Origin: Nocardioides marmorisolisilvae
Lineage (GTDB): Bacteria; Actinomycetota; Actinomycetes; Propionibacteriales; Nocardioidaceae
DNA: 64,000 bases
Reading direction: 5' to 3'
Assembly (NCBI RefSeq): GCF_003725775.1
Contig: NZ_RJSG01000002.1
Location: forward strand, 1,658,564 to 1,722,563
A model generated the notes under the pieces. That model was not told where the DNA came from and ran no database searches. It saw only the letters and a program-made list of their open reading frames with translations. Below, piece by piece: positions 26,021-36,368 of the stretch (within the stretch, counting starts at the first letter, position 1; each line of letters begins with the position of its first letter). The translations under genes were made by a program, and so were the position numbers.

Positions 26021-26058
26021 AACATTAACCCTCCAGTAGAGGGTTAATGTTATGTCAA
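26021..26058 (-). promoter_or_regulatory. ftsZ upstream palindrome with adjacent TTGACA
   Basis: AACATTAACCCTC (26021-26033) and GAGGGTTAATGTT (26039-26051) are perfect 13-bp inverted arms with a 5-bp spacer, in a strikingly AT-rich island about 90 nt before the ftsZ GTG. TTGACA lies on the minus strand at 26058-26053 directly upstream. I cannot find a clean -10 at 17 nt, so the exact promoter is unsure. The palindrome may be an operator or an mRNA hairpin. The remaining stretch to the ftsQ stop at 26223 shows nothing else. Confidence 0.6.
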
Positions 26059-26222
26059 CCTGAGGTCGTGGAACCAAGGTAGGCACCGGCCGCCGGGAAA
26101 CCGTGGCAACACGCCCGCGACACGCGGACCAATCACGATTCCGGTCGAACGTCGACCCGAATCCTCGCGCTCGACCCGATGCAACGGGTCGGACGTGCTG
26201 GTTTCACGTCCTGCCTAGGGAA

Positions 26223-26967
26223 TCAGCGCGTCGTCGGCTTGCCCGGGACGCTGACGTCGATCCGGGTGTACTTCTTCGAGCCCCCGTTGAGGAAGACGGC
26301 GAGGACGTCCGCCTTCTCTTCGGAGTCGTCCGCGCTCCCCCACAGCACCTGCGGCCCGTTGCGCAGGCTCAGCGTGATCTTGTCGATCGAGGCGACGTCG
26401 ACGTACCGGACCCGGGAGGCGATGTCGGAACGCAGCGAGGTGACCACCTTCGCCGCCTCCGAGAGCACCTCCGCGGTCACGCCCGGAGCGGTGCGGATCA
26501 GCGGCAGGCCCTTCGGCCGGCTCCGGAAGCTGCCGAACAGGACACCGTCGAGGTCGACCGCCTGGAGCGGCGCGCCGGCCGTCCCGGAGTCGCGGCTGAC
26601 CACCGCGACCGGGACCCGCTCGGTCACCTCGATGCGGATGGTGTGCAGCCAGGAGCGGGACACCGAGACGGCGCTCACGTCCGGGATCGCCTCGACGCGG
26701 GCCTGCACCGCGGCGAGGTCGGCGCGCGCCAGCGGCGTCCCGATCGGGGCGCGCGCGACGCTGCGGATGTGCTGGGCCGTGACCCGGTGGTTCCCGACCA
26801 CCTCGACGCCGCGCACGCTGGCGACCGAGGAGTAGAAGACCAGCCAGATGCCGGTGACCACGAGCGCCAGCGCCAGGGCGATGATCAGGAACGGCCGCCA
26901 GCGGCGCAGCCGTGCGGTCCACCGGCGCTGCTTGAAGGTCGGGGCCGCGACGACCACGGTCTCGTCG

Positions 26968-26981
<14 letters not shown>
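26223..26981 (-). CDS. ftsQ: Cell division protein FtsQ
   Basis: A 252-aa bitopic divisome protein. It has a basic cytoplasmic N-terminus, one TM (about 30-51, PFLIIALALALVVTGIWLVF), a POTRA domain beginning VASVRGVEVVGNHRVTAQHI (about 54-122) and an FtsQ beta domain with VRYVDVASIDKITLSLRNG. The ATG at 26981 overlaps the murC 3' end by 14 nt; ATG 26975 two codons on is an alternative. Confidence 0.94.
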
Positions 26982-28397
<1,416 letters not shown>

Positions 28398-28401
<4 letters not shown>

Positions 28402-29501
28402 CGCCCGCGACCCCTCTGACCGCTCTCGACGGCGGCCTCGATCAGGTCGGCGAGCTTCTCGTCGGCGTCCAGCGGGATCACGCCCGAGGCCGCCCGGCCC
28501 ATCGCCTCGCGCCGGGCGGTGTCGGTGAGCAGGCCCGGCACGTTGGCGGCCACCCACTCCGGGGTGAAGGCGGCGTTCGCCACCAGCAAGGCACCGCCGG
28601 CATCGACCACCGGGCGCGCGTTCAGGGCCTGCTCCCCGTTGCCGTGCGGCAGCGGCACGAAGACCGCCGGCAGGCCGACCCCGGAGACCTCGGTCACCGT
28701 GTTCGACCCGGACCGGCAGACCACCGCGTCCGCGGCGGCGTACGCGAGGTCCATCCGGTCGACGTAGTTCTCGATGACGTACGCCGGCCCCTCGGTCCCG
28801 CGTGCCGGGTGGGCCTCGCCGTTCGGCCCGACGATGTGCAGCACCTGGACTCCTGCGTCGGCGATCGCCTGGGCGGAGGCGGCCACCGAGGTGTTGATCC
28901 GCTCGGCGCCCTGGGAGCCGCCGGTGACCAGCAGCGTCGGCAGGTCCGGGTCGAGGCTGAAGAACGCCGCGGCCTCGGCCCGCAGCGCGGCGCGGTCGAG
29001 GGTGGCGATCATCCGCCGGATCGGGAGGCCGGTGCAGATCGCGTGCGGCAGCACCGTCCCCGGGAAGCTGGTCGCGACGAAGGAGGTGAAGCGGGCGCCG
29101 AGCTTGTTCGCGATGCCGGGCAGGGCGTTTCCCTCGTGCACCACCAGCGGGAACTTGCGACGCCGGGCCGCCAGGTAGGCCGGGACCGAGACGTACCCGC
29201 CGAAGCCGACCACGGCCTCGGGCTGGTGCCGGTCCAGGATGTCGACGGCCTCGTTCACCGAGGCCCGCAGCCGGGCCGGGGTCTTGAACAGGTCGGCGTT
29301 GACCTTGCGCGAGAGCGGAACCGGCGAGACCAGCTCGAGCGGGTAGCCCGCGGCCGGGATCACGGTGTTCTCCAGCCCGCGCGGCGTCCCCATGCAGACG
29401 ATCTCGACGTCCGGGTAGCGACGGCGCAGCGCCTCAGCGGTGGCGAGCAGCGGCGAGGTGTGCCCCGCGGTGCCGCCACCGGCGAGCAGCACCCTCCTCA
29501 T
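28398..29501 (-). CDS. murG: Lipid II synthase MurG (GlcNAc transferase)
   Basis: A 367-aa GT28 glycosyltransferase that adds GlcNAc to lipid I on the inner membrane face. The N-terminal GGGTAGHTSPLLATAEALRR motif, VVGFGGYVSVPAYLAA, the nucleotide loop TGGSQGAERIN and the acceptor-side AVVCRSGSNTVTEVSGVGLP are present. ATG 29501 is directly before RRVLLAGGGTAGH. It lies 13 nt from the ftsW stop. Confidence 0.97.
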
Positions 29502-29514
29502 CGACCGGCCCCGC

Positions 29515-30804
29515 TCACGAGGTCCGGCCCCGCGGGACCGCGCCCGCGTTGACCGCACGACGGTTGCGGCGCTCGCCACGCCGGCGGCGCAGCTCACCCG
29601 CAGCGTTCGGCTCGGACCGGGCGAAGCCGATCACCAGACCGAGCGCGACCAGCTCGGGGACCAGGGACGAGCCGCCGTAGGAGACCAGCGGGAGCGGGAT
29701 GCCGATGACCGGCAGCAGCGCGAGCACCATGCCGATGTTGATCACCATGTGCGCGGTCAGCCAGATCACGATGCCCGCGCTCGTGTAGCGCACGAAGAGG
29801 TTCTGGGCCTGCACGGCGACCCGCAGGCCGGCGTACGCGATGGTCAGGAACAGCGCGAGGACGAGCAGGGTGCCGACCAGGCCGAGCTCCTCGCCGAGCA
29901 CCGCGAAGATGAAGTCGGTGTGGGCCTCGGGCAGGTTGCCCCACTTCTGCTGGCTGGCACCGATGCCCTTGCCGAAGATGCCGCCGCTCGCCATGCCGAG
30001 GATGCCGTGGCCGGCCTGCCAGCCGGAGTTCTGCAGGTCGTTGAACGGGTTCACGAAGCCGGTGATGCGGTTGAGCCGCTCGGGGCTGCTCGCCGCCAGG
30101 TAGAGCGCACCGACGGAGACCACGCTGACCGCGGCCACGAAGATCCGGGCCGGGACCCCGACCACCCAGAGCATGCCGAGCACGATCGCGAACATCACCA
30201 GGGCGGTGCCCAGGTCGCCACCGACGAGGACGAGACCCACGATCAGGCCGGCGACCGGGAGCACCGGCACGGCGAGGTGGCGCCAGGTGTCGAGCAGCCG
30301 GTCCTTGCGCGCGTACACGTCCGCGCACCACAGGATCATCGCGAACTTCGCGACCTCGGACGGCTGGACCTGGAACGGACCGACGCCGAGCCAGTTCTTG
30401 TTGCCGTTGACCTCGACGCCGAGGCCGGTCTGGGTCAGCGCGAGCATCACGACCGCGACGGCGAGCATCGGCCAGGCCGCGACGCGCAGGGTGCGCAAGG
30501 GGAGCCGCGTCGCCACCCAGGCGCACGGGAGCGCGATCAGCACCCACATCAGCTGCTTGGTCGCCCAGTAGTAGGAGTTCCCGTGCTGGGTCTTGTACGA
30601 GTAGACGCTCGAGGCGGACAGCACCATGATCAGGCCGATGGCGAGCAGCAGGCCGGTGGCGCCCAGGAGCAGGTAGTACGGCGTGAGCGGGCGGTCGCGG
30701 TAGCGGCGGACGGTCTCCAGCCAACCGGCGAAACCCTGCGAGGACGAGCCCCGGACCTCGTCACGGGTCCCGGTCCGGCCTCCCGGCTGCGCCGTGATGC
30801 TCAC
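29515..30804 (-). CDS. ftsW: SEDS peptidoglycan polymerase FtsW
   Basis: A 429-aa ten-TM glycosyltransferase that polymerises lipid II together with FtsI at the septum. SEDS landmarks: SASSVYSYKTQHGNSYYW, NKNWLGVGPFQVQPSEVAKF, GGDLGTALVM with the catalytic-type Asp, GASQQKWGNLPEAHTDFIFA and PLVSYGGSSL. The C-terminal tail (RRRRGERRNRR) is basic and cytoplasmic. The GTG start at 30804 has GAGGA close upstream and lies 9 nt after the murD stop. Confidence 0.96.
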   Translation of the reverse strand: MSITAQPGGRTGTRDEVRGSSSQGFAGWLETVRRYRDRPLTPYYLLLGATGLLLAIGLIMVLSASSVYSYKTQHGNSYYWATKQLMWVLIALPCAWVATRLPLRTLRVAAWPMLAVAVVMLALTQTGLGVEVNGNKNWLGVGPFQVQPSEVAKFAMILWCADVYARKDRLLDTWRHLAVPVLPVAGLIVGLVLVGGDLGTALVMFAIVLGMLWVVGVPARIFVAAVSVVSVGALYLAASSPERLNRITGFVNPFNDLQNSGWQAGHGILGMASGGIFGKGIGASQQKWGNLPEAHTDFIFAVLGEELGLVGTLLVLALFLTIAYAGLRVAVQAQNLFVRYTSAGIVIWLTAHMVINIGMVLALLPVIGIPLPLVSYGGSSLVPELVALGLVIGFARSEPNAAGELRRRRGERRNRRAVNAGAVPRGRTS

Positions 30805-30813
30805 GCATCCTCC

Positions 30814-32307
30814 TCAATCCTCGCTGGCTCGCCACTTCCGGTGCACCGCCTCGACGAACGCGTCGCCACGAGCCCCGTAGTTGGTGAACATGTCCATGGA
30901 CGCGCAGCCTGGAGCAAGCAGCACCGTGTCACCCGGTCGGGCGAACGCTGCGGCTTCCGCCACAACGCGGTCCATGGGAGAAGTCTCGCCGGGATCCAGG
31001 CGGAAGACCGGTACATCCGGGGCGTGTCGGGCGAGCGCCTCGGCGATCACCGGAGCATCCTGGCCGAGCAGGACGACAGCCCGCAGCCGGTCGCGGACCC
31101 GCTGCACCAGGTCGTCGAAGTGCGCCCCCTTGGCCAGTCCCCCGGCGACCCAGACGACCGGGTCGTAGGCCTGCAGCGAGGCGAGCGCCGCCGGCGGGTT
31201 CGTCGCCTTGGAGTCGTCGACCCACCGGACCTCGTCGTAGGTGCCCACCTCGGCGATCCGGTGGCCGTCGGGGACGAAGCCGCGCAGCGCCTCCCGGATC
31301 GCCGCCGGCTCGACGTCGACCGAGCGGGCCAGGGCGGCTGCCGCCAGGGCGTTCTGGACGAAGTGCGGCGCCGGCGTGGCCAGGTCCGCCAGGGTGCAGA
31401 TCTCGGCGGCTGCGTTCTGCCGGTCGTCGATGAACGCTCGGTCGGCCAACACGTCCTCGACCAGGCCGAGCATGCCGACTCCCGGCGTACCGAGGGTGAA
31501 ACCGATCGCGCGGGCTCCCTCCTCGACGTCGGCGTCGCGGACCAGCTGCTCGGTGACCGGGTCAGCGACGTTGTAGACGCAGGCGTGCTGGACGCCGGCG
31601 TAGATCCGGCCCTTGTCGGCGATGTAGCCCTCCATGCCGTCGTACCAGTCCAGGTGGTCCTCGGCGATGTTGAGGACCGCCGCGGAGTGCGCCCGCATCG
31701 AGGAGGTGTAGTGCAGCTGGAAGCTGGAGAGCTCGACCGCCAGCACGTCGTACGGCGAGGCTCCGGTCTCGTCGACGGTCATCACCGCCTCGACGATGGG
31801 CAGGCCGACGTTGCCGCAGGCGACCGCGCGCAGGCCACCGGCGAGGAGCATCCGCTCGAGCATCTGCACGGTCGTGGTCTTGCCGTTGGTCCCGGTGATG
31901 GTCAGCCACGGCGCCGGCACCCCGGTCGCCGGGTTGTCGGCCCGCAGGCGCCAGGCCAGCTCGACCTCGCCCCAGACGGGGATGCCCCGGGCCGCGGCCT
32001 GGGTGAGCAGGCTCGAGTCCGGGCGCCAGCCGGGCGAGGTGACGACCACGTCGACGTCGGCGGGCAGCTCGGCGGTGCTGCCGGGTCCAAGGCGCACGGT
32101 CGCGCCGAGGATCTCCAGGAGCGTCGCCTTCTCGCCGCGGTCGCCCGCGTCGGACTCGTCCAGCGCGGTCACCGAGGCGCCCAGGTGGGTCAGGTTGTCG
32201 GCAGCGGCGAAGCCCGAAACACCCATCCCGGCGACCACGGCGCGCACGCCTTCCCAGGAGTCCTCGCGGCCGAGACCGTCCAGACGCCCGTCAGCACCGG
32301 CGTTCAC
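30814..32307 (-). CDS. murD: UDP-MurNAc-L-Ala:D-Glu ligase MurD
   Basis: A 497-aa ligase adding D-Glu to UDP-MurNAc-L-Ala. The N-terminal domain has AVVAGMGVSGFAAADNL, the ATP loop is TGTNGKTTTVQML, and NIAEDHLDWYDGMEGYIADK and WVDDSKATNPPAALASL are typical MurD motifs. It is slightly longer than the E. coli enzyme (438 aa), as is common in actinobacteria. The GTG at 32307 overlaps the mraY stop as GTGA. Confidence 0.96.
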   Translation of the reverse strand: MNAGADGRLDGLGREDSWEGVRAVVAGMGVSGFAAADNLTHLGASVTALDESDAGDRGEKATLLEILGATVRLGPGSTAELPADVDVVVTSPGWRPDSSLLTQAAARGIPVWGEVELAWRLRADNPATGVPAPWLTITGTNGKTTTVQMLERMLLAGGLRAVACGNVGLPIVEAVMTVDETGASPYDVLAVELSSFQLHYTSSMRAHSAAVLNIAEDHLDWYDGMEGYIADKGRIYAGVQHACVYNVADPVTEQLVRDADVEEGARAIGFTLGTPGVGMLGLVEDVLADRAFIDDRQNAAAEICTLADLATPAPHFVQNALAAAALARSVDVEPAAIREALRGFVPDGHRIAEVGTYDEVRWVDDSKATNPPAALASLQAYDPVVWVAGGLAKGAHFDDLVQRVRDRLRAVVLLGQDAPVIAEALARHAPDVPVFRLDPGETSPMDRVVAEAAAFARPGDTVLLAPGCASMDMFTNYGARGDAFVEAVHRKWRASED

Positions 32308-33401
32308 CCGCCGACCACCCATTCCGCGTAGAAGATGCCCAGACCGCCCGCGACGCAGACGGCGCCGATCAGCCAGAAGCGGATCACCACGGTGATCTCC
32401 TCCCAGCCGAGCAGCTCGAAGTGGTGGTGCAGCGGTGCCATCCGGAACAGCCGTTTGCCCTTGCTGAGCTTGAAGTAGCCGACCTGGAGGATCACCGACA
32501 TCGTCTGCAGCACGAACAGGCCGCCGAGCACCGCGAGCAGCAGCTCGGTGCGGGTCAGCACCGCCATGCCAGCCACGGCGCCGCCGAGGGCCAGCGAGCC
32601 GGTGTCCCCCATGAAGATCTGGGCGGGCGAGGCGTTGTACCAGAGGAATCCGAAGCAGGCGCCGGTGATGGCGGCCGCGACGACCGCGAGGTCGAGCGGG
32701 TCGCGGACGTCGTAGCAGGAGGCCTTGGTGGAGACGTCCAGCGCCACCCGGGCCCCGCCGCAGGACTGGTTGTTCTGCCAGATGTTCATCAGCGTGTACG
32801 CGCCGAAGACCATCATCGAGGAGCCCGCGGCCAGACCGTCGAGCCCGTCGGTGAGGTTGACCGCGTTGCTGGCTCCGGCGATGAGCAGCACGATGAACAG
32901 GATCATCAGCACGATCGGCAGCTTGAACTTCTCGATGTCCCGGGTGAACGAGATCGCCCGGCTCGCCGGGGTCAGGCCGTCCGGGTCGACGAACGGGCTG
33001 TGGTCCCACAGGACCAGGAACCCGAAAACGACCGCGACAGCGGTCTGCCCGATGAACTTGGCCTTGCTCCGCAGCCCGAGGTTGCGCTGCTTGTAGATCT
33101 TGATGAAGTCGTCGAGGAACCCGACGAAGCCCAGCCCGACGAACAGGAACAGCAGCAGGTACGCCGAGGCCGAGGGCTGCGAGCCGGTGATCAGCTTGGC
33201 GGTGAAGTAGGAGATCAGCGTGGCCAGCACGATGACCAGGCCGCCCATCGTCGGGGTACCGCGCTTGGTGTGGTGCGAGGTCGGTCCGTCGTCGCGGATC
33301 AGCTGGCCGTAGCCCTTGGCCGCGAACACGCGGATGGCCACCCGGGTCCCGATGATGGTCAGGATCAGCGACAGTCCCCCGGCGAGCAGGATCGCTCTCA
33401 C
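32304..33401 (-). CDS. mraY: Phospho-MurNAc-pentapeptide translocase MraY
   Basis: A 365-aa ten-TM enzyme that transfers phospho-MurNAc-pentapeptide to undecaprenyl phosphate, making lipid I. Catalytic motifs are present: FLDDFIKIYK (Asp pair), NLTDGLDGLAAGSS, GDTGSLALGG and the C-terminal PLHHHFELLGWEE. The GTG start at 33401 overlaps the murF stop (GTGA). Confidence 0.97.
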   Translation of the reverse strand: MRAILLAGGLSLILTIIGTRVAIRVFAAKGYGQLIRDDGPTSHHTKRGTPTMGGLVIVLATLISYFTAKLITGSQPSASAYLLLFLFVGLGFVGFLDDFIKIYKQRNLGLRSKAKFIGQTAVAVVFGFLVLWDHSPFVDPDGLTPASRAISFTRDIEKFKLPIVLMILFIVLLIAGASNAVNLTDGLDGLAAGSSMMVFGAYTLMNIWQNNQSCGGARVALDVSTKASCYDVRDPLDLAVVAAAITGACFGFLWYNASPAQIFMGDTGSLALGGAVAGMAVLTRTELLLAVLGGLFVLQTMSVILQVGYFKLSKGKRLFRMAPLHHHFELLGWEEITVVIRFWLIGAVCVAGGLGIFYAEWVVGG

Positions 33402-34807
33402 GGACTCGCCTCCTTCCCGACCACATCAGGCGCTGCCCCGAGCAGCGCGTCGGCCACCCGTTCCAGGCCTGCAGCCCGGGACGCCTTGACCAGCACGATC
33501 TCCGTGCCGTCGACATTGTTCCGCACCGCCTCGACCGCATCGGACACCGACGCGGAGAACAGGGCAGATTCATCTGTGTCGCTGATCGCACGGGCGCCCT
33601 CACCGACGACGACGAGCCGGTCGATGCCGAGGTCGCCGACCAGGCGTCCGATCGCCGCGTGCTCCTGCGCACTCGTCGCGCCGAGCTCGCGCATCTCCCC
33701 CAGGACCGCAACGGTGGGGCGTCCCGAGCTGCGCCCGATCGCGGCCAGGGTCTCGAGCGCCGCGCGCATCGAGTCCGGATTCGCGTTGTAGGCATCGTTG
33801 ATGACCACGAGCCCGTCGGCGCGCTCGTGCAGCTCCATCCGCCACTTCGACAGCGCCGTGATCGACTCCAGCGAGGCGCCGATCGCGGACAGCGACAGGC
33901 CGAGGGTCAGGCCGACCGTCGCGGCGGCGACCGCGTTGGTGGCCTGGTGCTCGCCGAGCAGGTTGAGCCGGACGTGCACGCGCTCGGCACCACGGTGCAG
34001 GTCGAACGAGGGACGCCCGAGGTCGTCGAGCTCCACCTTCTCGAGCTGGACCGCGGCACCCGAGGTGCGTCCGAAGGTGTTCAGCCGGCCGCGGGTGCGC
34101 GGAGCCATCCCGATGACCAGCGGGTCGTCGTGGTTCAGCACCGCGGTCCCCTCGGGTCCGAGCGCCTCGACCAGCTCGCCCTTCGCCGTGGCGATCGCCT
34201 CCTGGCTGCCGAACTCGCCGATGTGCGCCCGCCCGACGTTGAGCACGAGGCTCACGTCCGGAGGCGCGATCGCACAGAGCAGCGCGAGGTGGCCGATGCC
34301 GCGCGCGCCCATCTCGAGCACCAGGAACCGGGTGGTCGGCCCCGTGCGCAGCACGGTGATGGGCAGACCGAGCTCGTTGTTGAAGGAGCCGTAGGTGGCC
34401 ACCGTCTCCCCGGCATCGCCGAGCACCGCGGCGAGCATGTCCTTGGCGGTGGTCTTGCCCTGCGAGCCGGTGACCGCGACCACCCGCAGGTCGGGGTTCA
34501 CCCGGCGGAGCCGGCGCAGCACCTCGCGTGCGAGTGCCTGCACCGCCGCCTCGACGTCGTCGACCACGACCGTCGGCACCTCGGTCGCGCGGCTGCCGAG
34601 GACCGCGGCGGCCCCACCCCCGACCGCACCGACGGCGTAGTCGTGACCGTCGACGTGCTCTCCGGCGATCGCGAGAAACAGCCCACCCGGCTCGGGGCTG
34701 CGGCTGTCCAGGAAGGCCGGGCCGGTGACGGCGACGCCCGCGTCCGCGGAGTCGGCGAGCGCGCCGCCGACCACCTCGGCGATCTCGCCCAGGGTCATCT
34801 CGATCAT
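33398..34807 (-). CDS. murF: UDP-MurNAc-tripeptide:D-Ala-D-Ala ligase MurF
   Basis: A 469-aa ligase completing the cytoplasmic pentapeptide. The ATP loop is VTGSQGKTTAKDML, followed by YGSFNNELGLP, LEMGARGIGHLALLC, NVGRAHIGEFGS and the C-terminal VINDAYNANPDSMRAALE, all MurF hallmarks. ATG 34807 overlaps the murE stop (ATGA); an internal ATG three codons later is less likely. Confidence 0.97.
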   Translation of the reverse strand: MIEMTLGEIAEVVGGALADSADAGVAVTGPAFLDSRSPEPGGLFLAIAGEHVDGHDYAVGAVGGGAAAVLGSRATEVPTVVVDDVEAAVQALAREVLRRLRRVNPDLRVVAVTGSQGKTTAKDMLAAVLGDAGETVATYGSFNNELGLPITVLRTGPTTRFLVLEMGARGIGHLALLCAIAPPDVSLVLNVGRAHIGEFGSQEAIATAKGELVEALGPEGTAVLNHDDPLVIGMAPRTRGRLNTFGRTSGAAVQLEKVELDDLGRPSFDLHRGAERVHVRLNLLGEHQATNAVAAATVGLTLGLSLSAIGASLESITALSKWRMELHERADGLVVINDAYNANPDSMRAALETLAAIGRSSGRPTVAVLGEMRELGATSAQEHAAIGRLVGDLGIDRLVVVGEGARAISDTDESALFSASVSDAVEAVRNNVDGTEIVLVKASRAAGLERVADALLGAAPDVVGKEASP

Positions 34808-36351
34808 CGTCCGGCCTCCCCCAGCGCGGCCAGCGCGGCGCGTGCCTCGTCGCGGTCGTCGAACGGGTGCACGACCTTGTCGGGTCCGACGCCGACCTCC
34901 TGACCGGTCTCGTGACCCTTGCCGGCGATCAGCACGGTGTCGCCCGGGCCTGCGGACGCGATCGCGCGACGGATCGCCTCGCGGCGGTCGCCGAGCTCGA
35001 GCACCTCGGCCCGATCGGCCGATGGCACCTGGTCCGCACCGTCGAGGACGGCCCGGCGGATCGCGGTCGGGTCCTCGCTCCGCGGGTTGTCGTCCGTCAC
35101 CACCAGGACGTCGGCCAGGCGGGCGCCGATCTCCCCCATCAGGGGACGCTTCCCGGTGTCGCGGTCGCCGCCGGCGCCGATCACCACGACCAGCTTCCCG
35201 GTGGTCAGCGGCCGGACCGCAGCCACGGCGGCCTCGAGCGCATCAGGCTTGTGGGCGTAGTCGACGACGACCAGGAAGTCCTGGCCCCCGTCGATCCGTT
35301 CGAGCCGACCGGGCACCCCGTGCGAGGCGGCGATCCCGGCCGCGACGACCACCGGGTCGAAGCCGGCCTCGGCCGCGAGGGCTACGGCGCACAACGCGTT
35401 GGCGACGTTGAAGGCACCGGTCAGAGGCACCCCGGCAGCGATGCGCGCCCCGTCCGGGGCGATGACGGTGAACCGGGACCCCTCCGGCGCCAGCTCGACG
35501 TCGACCGCTCGCCAGTCGGCGTCGGCACCGCTCGGCGAGAACGTGCGCATCGGGATCCCGGCCACCTCGAGCAACCGACGGCCGTGCTCATCGTCGACGT
35601 TGGTCAGGCCGAGCCGGGCGTGCTCGGGGGTGAAGAGCGACGCCTTCGCGGCGAAGTACTCCTCCATGTCGGCGTGGAAGTCGAGGTGGTCGCGCCCGAG
35701 GTTCGCGAAGGCGGCCACGTCGAAGACCACGCCGTCGACCCGGCCCATCACCAGAGCGTGGCTGGAGACCTCCATCGCGCAGCCCACGACGTCGTGCTCC
35801 CGCATCACCGCGAACAACGCGTGCAGGTCGGGAGCCTCAGGAGTGGTCAGCGCGGTCCGCACGTCGTGGCCGGCGATCCGGGTGCCGACGGTGCCGACGA
35901 CCGCTGCCGGGATGCCGGCCAGCTCCAGACCCGCTTCGAGCAGACGGGTGGTGGTGGTTTTGCCCTGGGTCCCGGTCACCGCCATCAGCGTCAACGCCGC
36001 TGCCGGCTCGCCGTAGACCCGGGCCGCGAGCGCCCCGAGGACCGGGCGCAGGTCCTCGAGCACCAGCACCGGGACACCGGTCGGGCCGAGCTGCTCGCAC
36101 CCGGCCGCGTCGGTGAGCACGGCGACCGCCCCGGCAGCGACGGCGTCGTCAGCGAAGGCCGCACCGTGGCGGCTGGCGCCGGGCAGGGCGGCGTACAGGT
36201 CGCCGGGGCGGACCCGCTGGGAGCTCAACGTCAGGCCGGTGACGACCGTCGCCGAGGGATCGCCGACGCACCGTGCGCCGAGCCACGCGACGAGGTCGGT
36301 CAGCGGCGTCGCGAGCGGTTCCTCGGGGCGCGACGACGGGCTTGCTGGCAC
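34804..36351 (-). CDS. murE: UDP-MurNAc-dipeptide:diaminopimelate ligase MurE
   Basis: A 515-aa ligase adding the third residue. The ATP loop is TGTQGKTTTTRLLE, with CAMEVSSHALVMGRV and NLGRDHLDFHADMEEY downstream. The specificity motif reads DDNPRSEDP. DNPR is the form seen in enzymes that add diaminopimelate rather than lysine. If the host is a Nocardioides relative, LL-DAP is the expected substrate, but the stereoisomer cannot be read here. GTG 36351 starts 17 nt after the ftsI stop. Confidence 0.96.
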   Translation of the reverse strand: MPASPSSRPEEPLATPLTDLVAWLGARCVGDPSATVVTGLTLSSQRVRPGDLYAALPGASRHGAAFADDAVAAGAVAVLTDAAGCEQLGPTGVPVLVLEDLRPVLGALAARVYGEPAAALTLMAVTGTQGKTTTTRLLEAGLELAGIPAAVVGTVGTRIAGHDVRTALTTPEAPDLHALFAVMREHDVVGCAMEVSSHALVMGRVDGVVFDVAAFANLGRDHLDFHADMEEYFAAKASLFTPEHARLGLTNVDDEHGRRLLEVAGIPMRTFSPSGADADWRAVDVELAPEGSRFTVIAPDGARIAAGVPLTGAFNVANALCAVALAAEAGFDPVVVAAGIAASHGVPGRLERIDGGQDFLVVVDYAHKPDALEAAVAAVRPLTTGKLVVVIGAGGDRDTGKRPLMGEIGARLADVLVVTDDNPRSEDPTAIRRAVLDGADQVPSADRAEVLELGDRREAIRRAIASAGPGDTVLIAGKGHETGQEVGVGPDKVVHPFDDRDEARAALAALGEAGR

Positions 36352-36368
36352 ACCGCAAACCTATCGGT

